Source of the DNA: Batkoa obscura
Taxonomy: Eukaryota; Entomophthoromycota; Entomophthoromycetes; Entomophthorales; Batkoaceae
Length of the DNA: 64,000 nucleotides
Reading direction: 5' to 3'
NCBI GenBank assembly: GCA_030770535.1
Contig: JASVEC010000017.1
Coordinates: 1,008,158 to 1,072,157 of the forward strand
Position 1 is the first letter of the stretch. Each line of letters opens with the position of its first letter. Positions 1 through 11,778 of the stretch are shown in pieces. Position numbers and translations under genes: made by a program. The notes under the pieces were generated by a model that saw only the letters and a list, made by a program, of their open reading frames with translations, had not been told where the DNA came from and made no database searches.

Positions 1-948
1 ACTACGTGAAAGCTCAACTAAATTAGGTGATGAGCTTTTAAAGTACTCTGAAGTTGCTTTAGCTTGGTTTAGACAGGTAGTACCGAGCTGGGTAAGTATT
101 GGAAAAGGGCATGGAGAAAGAGAATTAGATAATAATATTATTTGATAACATAGTATATAAAATTGTAAAGTTTCTAAAGAGTATGTGGCATAGTTATTAC
201 TTAAATCTGATAGTAACTTTTCCTCCAATGTACACTTTAAAGATTCAAACCCTTCATAATGTGATGGTAAATATAAAAGCCCTAATGCAGTAACAGCACT
301 TGATATATAATTGAAATACCTCCATCTTTGTGAAGAGGTAATAGGAAATAAAATAAAGGTACTATTTACATTTTTAAAGTATAAGTCCTGTGCGATTGAT
401 GTTAATTCCTCTTCAGAAGTTTGATTAAAAGGTGTTCTTACACCAGAAGAATAAGTTGGGCTACTTAAATTGTATGGTAAAAGCTCCATATAATTGGTAA
501 TAAAGCAATTGGATTCAACAACATGGTTTGTTACAATGTTACTCTTCAATTCGAAGTCATTTGGTAATTCATTTTCAACGTTCAAATCTACCAACATATC
601 ATAGTTACCTTTAGATGGTGAGGGAGAAATTGTTATTATTGATTCAGAGCTTTCAGTTCCAGAACCATTATGATTAAATTTAGGAGCATCGAAATCAATA
701 TCACAATCCTGATCATCTTTAGTTGAAAATTTATTAACATAAGCTTGGTAGCTTTCGTCCTTTTGCCTTCTGACACGTGGTGGTTTGTAAACATACACAC
801 ACTCCATACCCCTTTTTATACATTTCTTACAAGTTGGCATAGTCATATCGCATTTAAGTCTTCTACGCTGACATGGTTTACATTTAAAAGTGCTAATAGT
901 AGGTGTCGTTTTATCTGCGGTTAAATCGATATTATCTGGATTACACAT
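1..948 (-). CDS. Zn2Cys6 fungal transcription factor, 3' part cut by window edge
   Basis: The frame from ATG at 948 stays open to base 1 (316 codons), so the C-terminus lies outside the window. Residues 23-50 form a complete zinc binuclear cluster, Cys23-x2-Cys26-x6-Cys33-x6-Cys40-x2-Cys43-x6-Cys50, with the basic run QRRRLK between Cys26 and Cys33 as in Gal4-type DNA-binding domains. An acidic, Ser-rich linker follows. From about residue 190 an alpha-helical region begins that looks like the regulatory (middle homology) region of fungal regulators. The expected role is nuclear, sequence-specific transcription control; the target is unknown. No intron is needed in the visible part. It has an ordinary zinc cluster, unlike the three related-looking regulators at 17.8-27.9 kb. 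Confidence 0.85.
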   Translation of the reverse strand, partial: MCNPDNIDLTADKTTPTISTFKCKPCQRRRLKCDMTMPTCKKCIKRGMECVYVYKPPRVRRQKDESYQAYVNKFSTKDDQDCDIDFDAPKFNHNGSGTESSESIITISPSPSKGNYDMLVDLNVENELPNDFELKSNIVTNHVVESNCFITNYMELLPYNLSSPTYSSGVRTPFNQTSEEELTSIAQDLYFKNVNSTFILFPITSSQRWRYFNYISSAVTALGLLYLPSHYEGFESLKCTLEEKLLSDLSNNYATYSLETLQFYILCYQIILLSNSLSPCPFPILTQLGTTCLNQAKATSEYFKSSSPNLVELSRS

Positions 949-3900
949 TATTACTAATTCTTGATTTTATAATTTTATAATTAATTTTCTTCCAAAAACG
1001 CTGTTTAAATAGGTTTTGTTTTGAGTTTATTAATGATAGTTATTAATTATTTTAACTTGATAAATTGGGAATATATTAATTTGTTCAGATCAAAACTTGT
1101 CTAAAAAAATGTATGAGTCGGGTGAGCCTGACATACATATTATTACTATAAGCTCACATATATTAATATTTAAAAGCAAAACATTAGCCAATGCTACTAC
1201 AAGTTGGAACTGGAATTTACTGTCACTTGGCTTAAAATTACTACATTTGGAATCATCCATTATGAGATAAATTTTAAGCCATCATTTAGGTTGGAAGAGA
1301 ATTGACAAATAAGTTAATATCAGAGAGTTGAATTTAAAAATTAATAAATTAAATGATAATAAAATAATAGACTTACAAATCCAGACATAATATTAAATTT
1401 GAAACTGCCTTAACTCAATTTTTAATATTTGTGATTTACAATATTATTACACCAACCCCTTAAACTAAAATTTTTGCTTCTGTGTTTTTATGTACATCCA
1501 CACTTACTATTACATTTATATCTACACTTACACTTACATTACACTGTTATATGATCTTACATTTAAATTTTTTCGTTTGTTCCTATAGTAAACTAATAGC
1601 TACCAAACTTTTGGAGAGCATTTATTTTTAGTCAAGCAGAGCTGATTCCGACGTTTCCAGAATAGACTTGCTCTAAAATTAATTGGATTTGTTAACAAAC
1701 GAGCTAATAGATATATTACTAAACCAAGAGAATAAGAATCAATAGTCCTAATCCATTAGAGTGTTTAAAACTTGTATAATAAAATCATACTTTTATTACT
1801 AGTTTAACTTTTTTTTAAACAATAAAAGTGTGATTAACAGTAACCATCTTTATTCATTAAAAAGGTGTAGTATCCCAAAACAATAACCGATATAATAATA
1901 TTGCTTTATGATTAGTCACAAAACTCAAAAAAGATTCTATTTATAAATTTAATGCATACAATTAAGCTATTTTTTACTGCAAATTTAATAATATACAAAT
2001 AAAAATAATTTACGGAATTTATTTTTAAACATATTTTCAAATAAAATCTAGTTTTAAGCTATTCGTGGATCTTTACTTTATAGTTTATTGCGAATCAGTT
2101 GTATTAATTTAATATAATTAATACATTCATATATGAACAGATCATTGAATTAATAGTAATTATGGATAATCTATATAACACTATTCCTTGTCTTGTTTTT
2201 ATAATACCAAGAAACGGTGGAACTTACAGTTAACTCTTGGATAAAAATATAACTCTATAGTCAACCAAACCTAAGAGTTATACAATAATAAATGGTATTG
2301 ATATATATTGAAGATATCAAAAACATACCAACACATGTTTGCTTGTACTTTTTTGACTTTAAACTCTATTCGTAATACTATTGATTTTTGTAAATGATGT
2401 TCTTTAATTTCATATTTGTAATTTTAAAAGTGAATAGAATCTAGTACACCGAAAGATTTGATTTAGAAATTTCTTTTTTCAGTATACTACACTGAATCAT
2501 TAGTTATTCTTTTGAATTGTCAAGTGATAGAATACCAAGTAAAACCCATTTATAAACTATAACTAAACTTTATTTTTTATCACAAAAACGTAGTGACATA
2601 GCCTTTTTTAAGCCACTTTCACTTAAGATCGTATTGTTTTAACATGTTTTATATATAATTCCGTTAATAACAAACAACACAATAAATAATGTCGTGAATA
2701 AAGCAGCTCATTTGTTTATATTAACTTGATATCAATATATTTAAAGTGTTATAAATTGGACTAAATTCATTCGGATACTGTAATAATTGATTTTCTAATC
2801 TAATGTTTTTTTGTAATTTCATTATGAATAAAATATAGATATTAGCGAATAGATATTTTAATTATTAATTTGAATGTAAGCCTAGACTATAGTATTTTGA
2901 AAATTTTAATGTAAAGTGTAAAATAAACACACCATCTTTAAAAAGGCATCTTTGCAAATAAATTGATATTAAAGCATAAAAATTTAGCTTAAAAATCAGT
3001 AATCACTGATATACAATAAGCTATACTATTAATTTATAGTAATATAATGACAAACTAAAGCTCTGATTTTACAAAACAACATAAGTAGTTATTGTTAAAT
3101 TCAATATCAACAACCTTTTAATAAAATCGACTATAAATAATGTGCTGCGGGATATCTTTTAATAAACTTTTTGAGATAAAATTAGATCTAATCAAATACA
3201 AATCTATTCAAAATTAATTCCTATCTAAATATAGCAAATCAAATTAATAAAATAAATAAAACAAGCTATAGCATTAATAGCAATATATTATTGTTTTTAT
3301 ATTGTTCTTTAGAAATAATATCGTAAAACTTTTTATTTTTATAAAATAGACACTCGATCAAATATAATATTGAGAAAATAGCTGTTTCTTATATTGCTAG
3401 TATTATATTTTTTACTATATGAAATATTACTATATTAGTTATATAATCAATTGATAGATCATTTATATATAATACTTGATGTTCAATGTTATGTGAAAAT
3501 TATTAAATTTTACTATTTAAATTATTACTATATAAGCTATGTACTAACTTTAGATAGTTTTAGTCGTAGAATTAGTACTGGCGGTTTTTTTAAAATTAAC
3601 TCATAAATTTAAAAATAAAATCAATGATTTACAAATATTTGAAATAAGACACATTTCCATATAATGTCAAACTTATTAACTTATTAATAAAATTTGGTAA
3701 AGAATATAGATTAAAAAGATATTATATTCCTTTATTAGTACGCTTAATTTAAGCTATGTAAAGCTTTTGATGACTTAAAAATAAATGAATAAAAAGATTC
3801 TGGCACCTTCTGATTTATTTTTTCTCAATAAATTATTTATTTGTCATCTTTTTAATTTATTGTTGAAATGAGTTTTTCATCCATTTTATTAAATTTATAA

Positions 3901-4734
3901 AATATGGCAAATAACTTATATGGTAGATAGCCTATATGATAAGCAGCTATTATATAAATTGTGTTTTGGTAGCAATATAAATTACAAGTACGCTAAACCT
4001 ATAGGTTATTATATGTCAAAAATACAAGTCAAGTAAGTCGAGTAATAATTTTTTTTAAATCTCCGATTTTTTAGTACTTTAAGCTAAGAATTTGATTAAA
4101 GGAAATTCTTACAAATATTTTTGATATTTTTGATTAATATGAACAGTTCGATTTAGCCCAAATCTATTGTAGTTTAGTTTTTAATTACTTAATTTAGTCA
4201 AAAATCTTCATAGCCATTTTAATATTAAAGTTAGAGTTAAGGTTAATATAAAAGCTTTTTAGAAATTAAAATAGCACTTTTTTGACTAAAATTAAATCTT
4301 AAATCAAATTATAGTAAATTTAGCCCAAATGTTAATTAGCTATATTTTATTTTTTAACTTTTATTAACTTATATTTAAAAAAAAAGTTAAATGATAAAAA
4401 ATAAAATACTTTATATTATTGTAAATATCACTGATATTTTATAAAAGCTCTTTTTAATTAATGTACCCAGCACTTTTTAATCAATTAAAGCTTAGCTAAT
4501 AATTAACAAACCAACTTTTTACAAGGATGAAATATAGATAACCTGTTTTTATATAAATATCTTTAAAAAAAGCTTTGAAAATTTTCAAAAATTAACAAAT
4601 ATTACATAAATATAGCATTATATCTAATTAGCTATATAATAATTTCTAATTAGTAAGCATATTTTAAAATATCAAAGTTTAATATAAATTATAAAATTAA
4701 TTATATTAACAGTTAAAGTCATATTAATATGTAT
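949..4734. other. A+T-rich desert upstream of the regulator
   Basis: I see no credible coding frame, RNA gene or recognisable repeat here, only short A/T tracts. The one local structure is a small hairpin near 1109-1139, in which ATGTATG and CATACAT flank an inner CGGG/CCTG stem. Confidence 0.5.
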
Positions 4735-4831
4735 GTGGTGTTTTTTTTGGCTTCATCACTTTTTCCATGTTTTAAGCGCTATTTGAACGGAAAAACTGTC
4801 AGTAAAACTCTTAAACATAAAATACATCCCC
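4735..4831 (+). mobile_element. MITE copy 1 of the GGGGRTGT family
   Basis: About 97 bp with the family core AAGCGCTATTTGA. The left end is altered (GTGGTGT). It is flanked by GTAT and ATAT, an imperfect 4-bp duplication. Confidence 0.75.
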
Positions 4832-5326
4832 ATATATATAAACTATATTTCTAAAATTTTAACTTATTATAATCATTTAAAAAAAGGTTAAATGAGCTAA
4901 AATAAAATAATTTAATAACAACAAATAACAATAAAAACATAACAAAAACATAATAATAAAAAATATAATTATTTTTATCAAAATTAAAATAAAATAAATT
5001 AAAAAATTAGTATTATAAAAACTATAAAACTCAATGTTTAAAAAAAAGTTGTAAAAGTTTTTTAACTAACTTTATAATAAATCAAAAAAATTTAGTTTCG
5101 ATAACTAAAATAAACTTATAAGTAAAAAAATAATATATAACAATCAAGCAAATTATATAAAATAAATAAAAAAATTTCGGATTAATTATGTATGAATTTG
5201 AAAAAGTGTTTAATTTTAATATCAAAATCACTTAAATTTAATTATAGTTTAAATAATTATTTATATTATAATAATTATTAAATTAAAAAAACCATTAGCA
5301 AAATTCTGATTAAAAAAAACAAATTA

Positions 5327-5422
5327 GAAGATGTTTTTTAGTTTCATTACTTTCTCCATTTTTAAGCGCTATTTGAGTGAAAAGATTGTTAGTGAAAATT
5401 TCAAACAAAAAAATATATCCCC
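5327..5422 (+). mobile_element. MITE copy 2
   Basis: The ends are more diverged (GAAGATGT...ATATCCCC) but the core is kept. A perfect 4-bp target duplication, ATTA, flanks it. Confidence 0.7.
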
Positions 5423-6044
5423 ATTAGACTTGAAAAGTTCAGTAAGTTAAATAAAAACATAATATTATAGAAAGATGGAAAAAGACTTAATTTGAGTTAA
5501 AAAAAAGAAATTTTAGCTTAATAGTTTTAAAAATAGATCAATAATAGAGAGGAAAGGTAATATTTATTTATTAGTAATTAATAGATATAACAAGTCTATT
5601 AATAAGCTTTAGATTTCAAAAGCTATTAAAAATAAAAAGTGAATAGAAGTGTTAATATGCTTGATACAATAAAATGAAAAAATCAGTATATTAAAATAAA
5701 CAAATTGTCCGAGCTAATGTATATAAAAAATAAAATAATGAATTGTTACCAGGATGGCAAGAAGGTTTGATAGTAACTTATTAAAAGCTATTAATGAAGT
5801 TATAAAGCCTAAATAGAAGTAAATATAATAAATTTGTTTGACCCTTTTTTTATATAAAAATAAGTTGCATTTTTAAACTTTCTATTATGGTTTTATATTT
5901 TAATGATATTATTATTAATATACCAATAATAATTTAATAAAATACAAATCATAATAGATAGATAGAATATATAAATTTATTAAAATAAAGTGAGAATAGA
6001 AATAAAAACATAACTATAAAACAAGATCATATAGATTCCGAAAA
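5423..6044. other. A+T-rich spacer
   Basis: Nothing recognised. It probably contains the 3' end of the zinc-cluster gene that follows on the minus strand. Confidence 0.4.
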
Positions 6045-6827
6045 TTAGATACCATTTTTAAATTTTAAAGGTACTTCTTTATCCCCTAAACTCTTTTCTG
6101 CTACTTTTTTTTTTTTTCTTTGAGCAGCCCCATTTATTATTAAAAAGTCATTATTATTACCTCCTTTTTTATAATTACACTTTTCCTGTGTACTTTCACA
6201 ATTCTCGCATTTTGGTTTCTTTCCATTACATGATAAATTTTTTTTAAAACATAATTCACAAGGCTGCATATCTTCAGACATAGTATTATTAAACATAGTA
6301 GATTGCCAAATAATGGGATTATCATAAATATAATTTTCTTCTTCCATCATCTTTTCTACTTTACTTTTACTATAAAAACTTGATTGTGTATCCACTAATA
6401 ATATATTATAATTTTATCAAAAGGAAAATGTTAAAACTTATTGTTAATTACCTTGATTAATCTCGTCTGTCATAAAACTAGGTTTAGGGTAAGGATAAAG
6501 GGGTGGAGGACCAAGGGAATGAATTAAATAAGTCGGATGATTATGATGTTGAACATTATCTATTGGATCTGGTGAATAAGACCTAAAAGAGTATAAAGGT
6601 CTCTGTGAACTTATATTAAAATTATAGCGTCTTTTATAAACATTGGAAATATTTTGTGGAATGGATAAATGATTACTGATTTCTTCAGGTTCCGATTCAG
6701 TATAACTACAACTTACAAATAACCGACTACATCGACTACATTCCGGTAATTTTTGATCACAGCGTATATTTTGAACTTGACATTGTAAACAATCTTTAAC
6801 TTCAGCTTCAACAGTAGAGTTGGACAT
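6045..6827 (-). CDS. Tandem Zn2Cys6 protein, two exons
   Basis: Exon 1 runs 6827-6452 from an ATG and exon 2 runs 6394-6045. The 57-nt intron (6451-6395) starts GTAATT and ends TTAG. Without splicing, the second half has no ATG (its first candidate codon is GTG at 6395), and splicing joins the two frames cleanly into 241 residues. Two complete zinc binuclear clusters result: Cys13/16/23/30/33/40 and Cys171/174/181/188/191/198, both with C-x2-C-x6-C-x6-C-x2-C-x6-C spacing. Between them lies a Pro/Tyr/His-rich linker. The C-terminus is short and has a basic nuclear-localisation-like patch, RKKKK. There is no regulatory domain, so the protein may be a DNA-binding adaptor or competitor rather than a classic activator. 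That role is inferred; the splice model is strong but has no transcript support. Confidence 0.75.
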
Positions 6828-7755
6828 TATAAATTGAATCTTTAATTTATAAAAGATAAAAAATGCAATTAATGTGAAAATTGATAAGGTAAATTGATAG
6901 TCAAATCATAAATTTTATTTGATTGGTAAATTAGGTTTGATGGATGATTTAGTTATTCTTTATAAATATTGATAAAACTTTATTACCATTTTTAATTTTT
7001 AACGTCTATATTTGGTTTATATCTTGATTATGAAATAAATTTAAACTTGAATAGAATACTATTCACAACTTTAAGTTTATAATAATAAAAATAGAGATAA
7101 AGAAGGTATAGTATATATAAGATAAGTTATAATAAAAGTAAAATAATAGAAATTAACAGACAATTAATAAACAATAGTTGAATCTAATAATATTTGAAAA
7201 TCTCAATGAATATGGTAATAAAAGTAGTTCTTAATATTATCAATTTGTTATTAAATAAGCTATAAAACTTGATTCAATCTTATATTTTTAAACTTAAAAT
7301 TAACTAAAATATACAAAACTATTATTTTGTTTTAAAAAACTTGAATAAAAAAACTACCGTAAAGATATAGATTACTATTTTTATCGATTTTGTCTGTAAC
7401 ATTTAAATATTCTTAATACATTACTACTTTAAAAATGGATGATGCTGTTATAAAAATAATAATTATCTTAATTAGTTTACAATAATATTAAATTATTTAT
7501 AAAATTTTAAAGTTATTACGTTGATAAAATTAAAGAAGTTCATTGTTTTCATGTTTTAAAAGATAAAATGATAATATGTGATTTATCAACTATTATATTG
7601 TTATAATAATAATGTTATTCTATCATTAAAAATAAAAATAATGTAATAAAGATGAGAAAAAGTTCAATCAATCGTATAAAAAAAATCAAAAATTAATATA
7701 AAAATTATGATAAGCAAGGTTCTATGATGTGTGATTCTAAAATAGGTATCAACTT

Positions 7756-7786
<31 letters not shown>

Positions 7787-8406
7787 TAAAGAGTTCCAAT
7801 TAATAAATCTGATACTCCCTTAACCCATCAATAAATATTAAAGTTGCTATTAAAAACCTGTTTTTCAATAGCCAAAAACATAGTAAAATATTTTAGTTTA
7901 TTTTTATTTAGATTCTATTTAATCGAGAAGCTGAGTGTGACTTTTTTTTTGAAATAATAAAAATTATTAAATTATTAAATTATTAAAACTTATGTTTAAA
8001 AGAAATTATTAGAAATTAAAAATAAAGAGTTATAATTAATTTGAAACATTGTTACCATCAACGTCGGTGTAGCATCCTAATTACTCTACTAAAAAACTCA
8101 AATCAAGATAATTTTCTATCAACAATCTCATCCATTACCAAAATTATAGTTTTAGTAGTATTGGATTTAATATTAATTACTACTACTTAAATAGAGGCGC
8201 TTTGAAAGGGTATACTTATTGGTGTTATAATCATATAGTTAATAACAAATTATTTTATTTAATAAAATAGTACTAGAATATGATTCCACTCTTAGATAAA
8301 ACATTATCATAATCATTTTCATTATATCATAAAAAAAGGTTATCATCATAGTTTTTTTAATTGTAATTAATGTTATTTATTTTGTTAATATTTATTAAAA
8401 GAATTT
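6828..8406. other. A+T-rich spacer with (TTA)n tract
   Basis: A short trinucleotide tract (TTA)n lies at about 7761-7788. No gene or repeat family is recognised otherwise. Confidence 0.45.
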
Positions 8407-8502
8407 GGGGATGTTTTTTGGTTTCATTGTTTTTTCCATTTTTTAAGCACTATTTGAGCGGAAAGATTGTTAGTAAAATCCTTAAACAAATAATACACCC
8501 CC
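8407..8502 (+). mobile_element. MITE copy 3
   Basis: GGGGATGT...CACCCCC ends with a perfect ATTT duplication (8403-8406, 8503-8506). It lies 240 bp upstream of tRNA-Val. Confidence 0.85.
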
Positions 8503-8743
8503 ATTTATTAAATGATTTTTATAAAATTCTACTGTTTTTAAAAACAGGTTGGATTTAGCTATTCGCTTTTATTTTAATTTGTTGCTATGTTTTTTTAAAT
8601 GAGTTCATCGTTTTGCACTTTTACACATGGGTCATGGTTTCATAAATTAACCTTTAACAAATTAAAAACGAAAGCATTTATGACTTTTATTTGAGTTTAT
8701 ATAAATATTATTCTCCTCGGTAAAATTTAAAGATAAAATTCGA

Positions 8744-8817
8744 GTTTCCGTGGTGTAGTTGGTTATCACATCTGTCTAACACACAGAAGGTCTCCAGTTC
8801 GAATCTGGACGGAAACA
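8744..8817 (+). tRNA. tRNA-Val (anticodon AAC)
   Basis: A 74-nt cloverleaf. The acceptor stem GTTTCCG pairs with CGGAAAC and is followed by discriminator A. The D arm contains TGGTGTAGTTGG (A box). The anticodon stem TCTGT/ACAGA encloses loop CTAACAC with anticodon AAC. The T arm TCCAG-TTCGAAT-CTGGA holds the B box. There is no intron. A run of six Ts about 8 nt downstream (from 8825) is a likely RNA polymerase III terminator. Confidence 0.95.
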
Positions 8818-9083
8818 TCAAATGTTTTTTCACAAATTTTTTGATTTTCTGCCACTTTATTTATTACTATCAATAAGTTACTAAGACAATTTGCTTCATC
8901 AACACTATTATAGATATAATTTATTATTGCTCTAACGATATAACGCTAATTAATTTTTCTTCAATTAATATAACAATTAAATAATTGCATAAACTATTTA
9001 AATAATACTGATATCATCTTAATCTATTCTACCTCATATCAAAGTGCAATGTCTTCAATTTATCTATTTTAAAAGAACCATTA

Positions 9084-9182
9084 GGGGGTGTTTTTTTGGC
9101 TTCATTACTTTTTCCATCTTTTAAGCGCTATTTGAGCGGAAAGGTTGTTGGCAAAATTCTTAAACACAAAAATACATCCCCC
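9084..9182 (+). mobile_element. MITE copy 4
   Basis: GGGGGTGT...ACATCCCCC ends with a perfect ATTA duplication. It lies about 270 bp downstream of tRNA-Val, so copies bracket the tRNA. Confidence 0.9.
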
Positions 9183-9426
9183 ATTATTTAATGTTATTAA
9201 TTGTACACTTCAAGTTAGAAAATTGAATATCCATACCCATTATTTGAAGTTGAAGAATGAGTTGAGTAGTATCAAACATTCTTTAGTAATTTAAAGTAAC
9301 TAATTTAAAAATTTAACTAAAAAATTGAGATATTTTATTACTATTCTTATTGATAACATTTGTATGAATATTTCAAGTTGTGTATAGTTGACCAATAGTT
9401 TTATTTATAATTGAGCTAAAATATAT

Positions 9427-9525
9427 GGGGGCGTTTTTTTTGGTTTCATTATTTTTTCCATTTTTTAAGCGCTATTTAAGTGGAAAAGCTATTAGTAAAA
9501 TTATTAAACAAAAAAATACATCCCC
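9427..9525 (+). mobile_element. MITE copy 5
   Basis: GGGGGCGT...ACATCCCC with a perfect ATAT duplication. Confidence 0.9.
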
Positions 9526-11778
9526 ATATGAGCTTTAAAAAAAGACTTAAACTCAAAAGTATGTTTTATTTAAATATGGTTGAAATAAAGGTCGGTCAAT
9601 TAAGGCTTGGCTATGCTTTCAATTGGGACTAAGTAGTTGATAGTTTCGAAATTTATATCTTTTTAGTCAATTAAATAATATAAAAGATAGTTGCACTAAG
9701 TACACCTCCTGGATCTTAGACTAAACAAGTATATTAACATCCGAAGTATGGTGTAATAAATTAAAATTGGGCTTAAGGTACTAGAAACATAGTAAGGAGA
9801 TTGAAAAAAATCGATTTATAAAAAAACATTACAATTGGAACCAAGTCTCTATTTTCTTCAAATAGTTTAGAAGCATTTAAACACTTGAAAAAACTAATTT
9901 TAATGTAAAAATAATAATGAAACAAATGTATTATTCCAGGTGTTCCCTTTTCCCTGTTTTTACAGGTTAAATGTGCTAGAACAGTCTCAATTTAAAAAAA
10001 AAATTGAGTCTTTCAATTCTAATTGTTTTATTTCTGAGGGTAAATAAGCACAGAAAGTAAGAGCAGATAGGTAAAAAATAGGATGGGTAAGGAAAAGGAT
10101 GAAATTATTTATGGTGAAATTATTTATGATATTATAGGAAAGCATGCGAGTTTGTGAGAGCTGGGTTTTAGTCTAGGGATATTGTACTCGGTAGAAGAGT
10201 TTGTATCGATTTTTTGTACCAATTTTTACACTACTTTTATACAGTTTAGAGGTGAGCTAATCTTACTTGAAATTCTAGGCCAAATTTTTAGCTTAAAAAG
10301 TAGCCACAAACACAAAAATGGCCTAATTTTAAAAATTTCATAATCAATTCTGTGAAGATTGGCTAAACCTTGTACGATTTTTTTCTTTTGTGGTCACCTT
10401 TGAGTTTTTTAAGTTATAGTTTTACATCTAAGCCAAAAAAAATAGAAACTGCTTTAAAGAAGAAAAAGAGGAGGTCGCTTGTATTTTTAAGAAGAGGTGG
10501 GTTATTCTTTTTTTTTAATTGATATAAAATATATTCTTTTTATTTAAATTTTAAATTTTGAAACTTTTTGTGGGAGGGTTTGTTTTATTACAAGCTTTTT
10601 AAATTTGGTAAAAATTCATAATTAACTGCTTTTTTGTCTCAATATTAAACTATGATATTTTGGAATTTTATGTTGACTAAAAAATGATCAATAGAAAAAT
10701 GAATAAAAAATGCTCTTCATTCTCATTCAATAACTAGTTACACAATGCGCCACAAGGCTTGCATTTGAATACCAAAAAACCTGCACGAATAAACAGTCCG
10801 ATGTTTTCACTAATATGTTTATCAAGATTACCACCAATGGAGTATGGTAGTTTGTGTAGTTTTATCTTATCTGCGTACGAATAAGTTAGTTTGGCTACTT
10901 GTTATTTGAACTGGAACTTAAAAGTGAATAATATTTTTCGCTAATTAATGATGTCAAACTGAATTTTATTAGGTGGGTCTAAAAAACTTGTTAATAGTCA
11001 GAGGTTAAGCATGAAAAAATCGAGCTATTTTAAAAAAGAAAATTTCAATTATAATTCAACCTAAATTTCTATTGAAAAGAAAATGAAAGTGTAAGTTAAT
11101 ATAAATAGACGAAGACATGTAAATAAACATTAATATAAAAATAGATACTAAGACATGGATGACAAAAACATAAATAAAGTATTATTCTAAACCTTTTTGA
11201 AACAGTCTGACATAAATTTAATACAAAAAATTAAACTTAATCTTTGTGCATAAGAAGTTAAAAAGATCACCAAGGCATAATTATTATTCAACAAATAATT
11301 AAGCTAATGTAGCCCAGCCTTTAACTCAACCACGACATTTGCAGGCCAATTAATTTTTTGAAAATTAAAGACATTAAATGGTAATGGTATAAATAAAAAA
11401 AAAAAATCGGTTATTTACTGAAATTTTTCAACTTAGTTAAGACAGTGATCAAATCCTCCTTAGCTTTTTAATTTTAAAAGAAAGCCCCACGTACCCTGAG
11501 CTGGTGACACTATTTATAAATTTTATTTTAACCCCTATTTAAAATTGTTGAGCAAGTGAATCTAAAAATAGGCTTATTAAAGCACTCTGATTATCAGAAT
11601 ACAAATTTATCCACCAATCAACTTGAATATTATTTAAAAATAGAGTAATTAATTTCGTATATCCATATATAGACAGCATATAAAAAAAAAATAATATAAC
11701 GCTTGGATTATACTTAAAAAAGTATTTAAACAAGGATTTTATAGTTAGTTCAATAATTCAATTTTTTTGATTCTTAAG
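9526..11778. other. Spacer upstream of the chitin synthase gene
   Basis: No convincing gene. The region is somewhat less A+T-extreme than neighbouring spacers, with several G-rich stretches near 10.1-10.5 kb, but I find no long open frame or repeat. The last few hundred bases should hold the chitin synthase promoter. Confidence 0.35.

Noticed and set aside
8370-8558. A 62-codon open frame reading through a MITE (and a similar one at 36905-37090 on the minus strand)
   Set aside because: The MITE consensus happens to have an open frame (FFLASLLFPFFKRYLSGK-like), but T-run length changes between copies break it. There are no shared starts, so I treat it as chance, not a gene.
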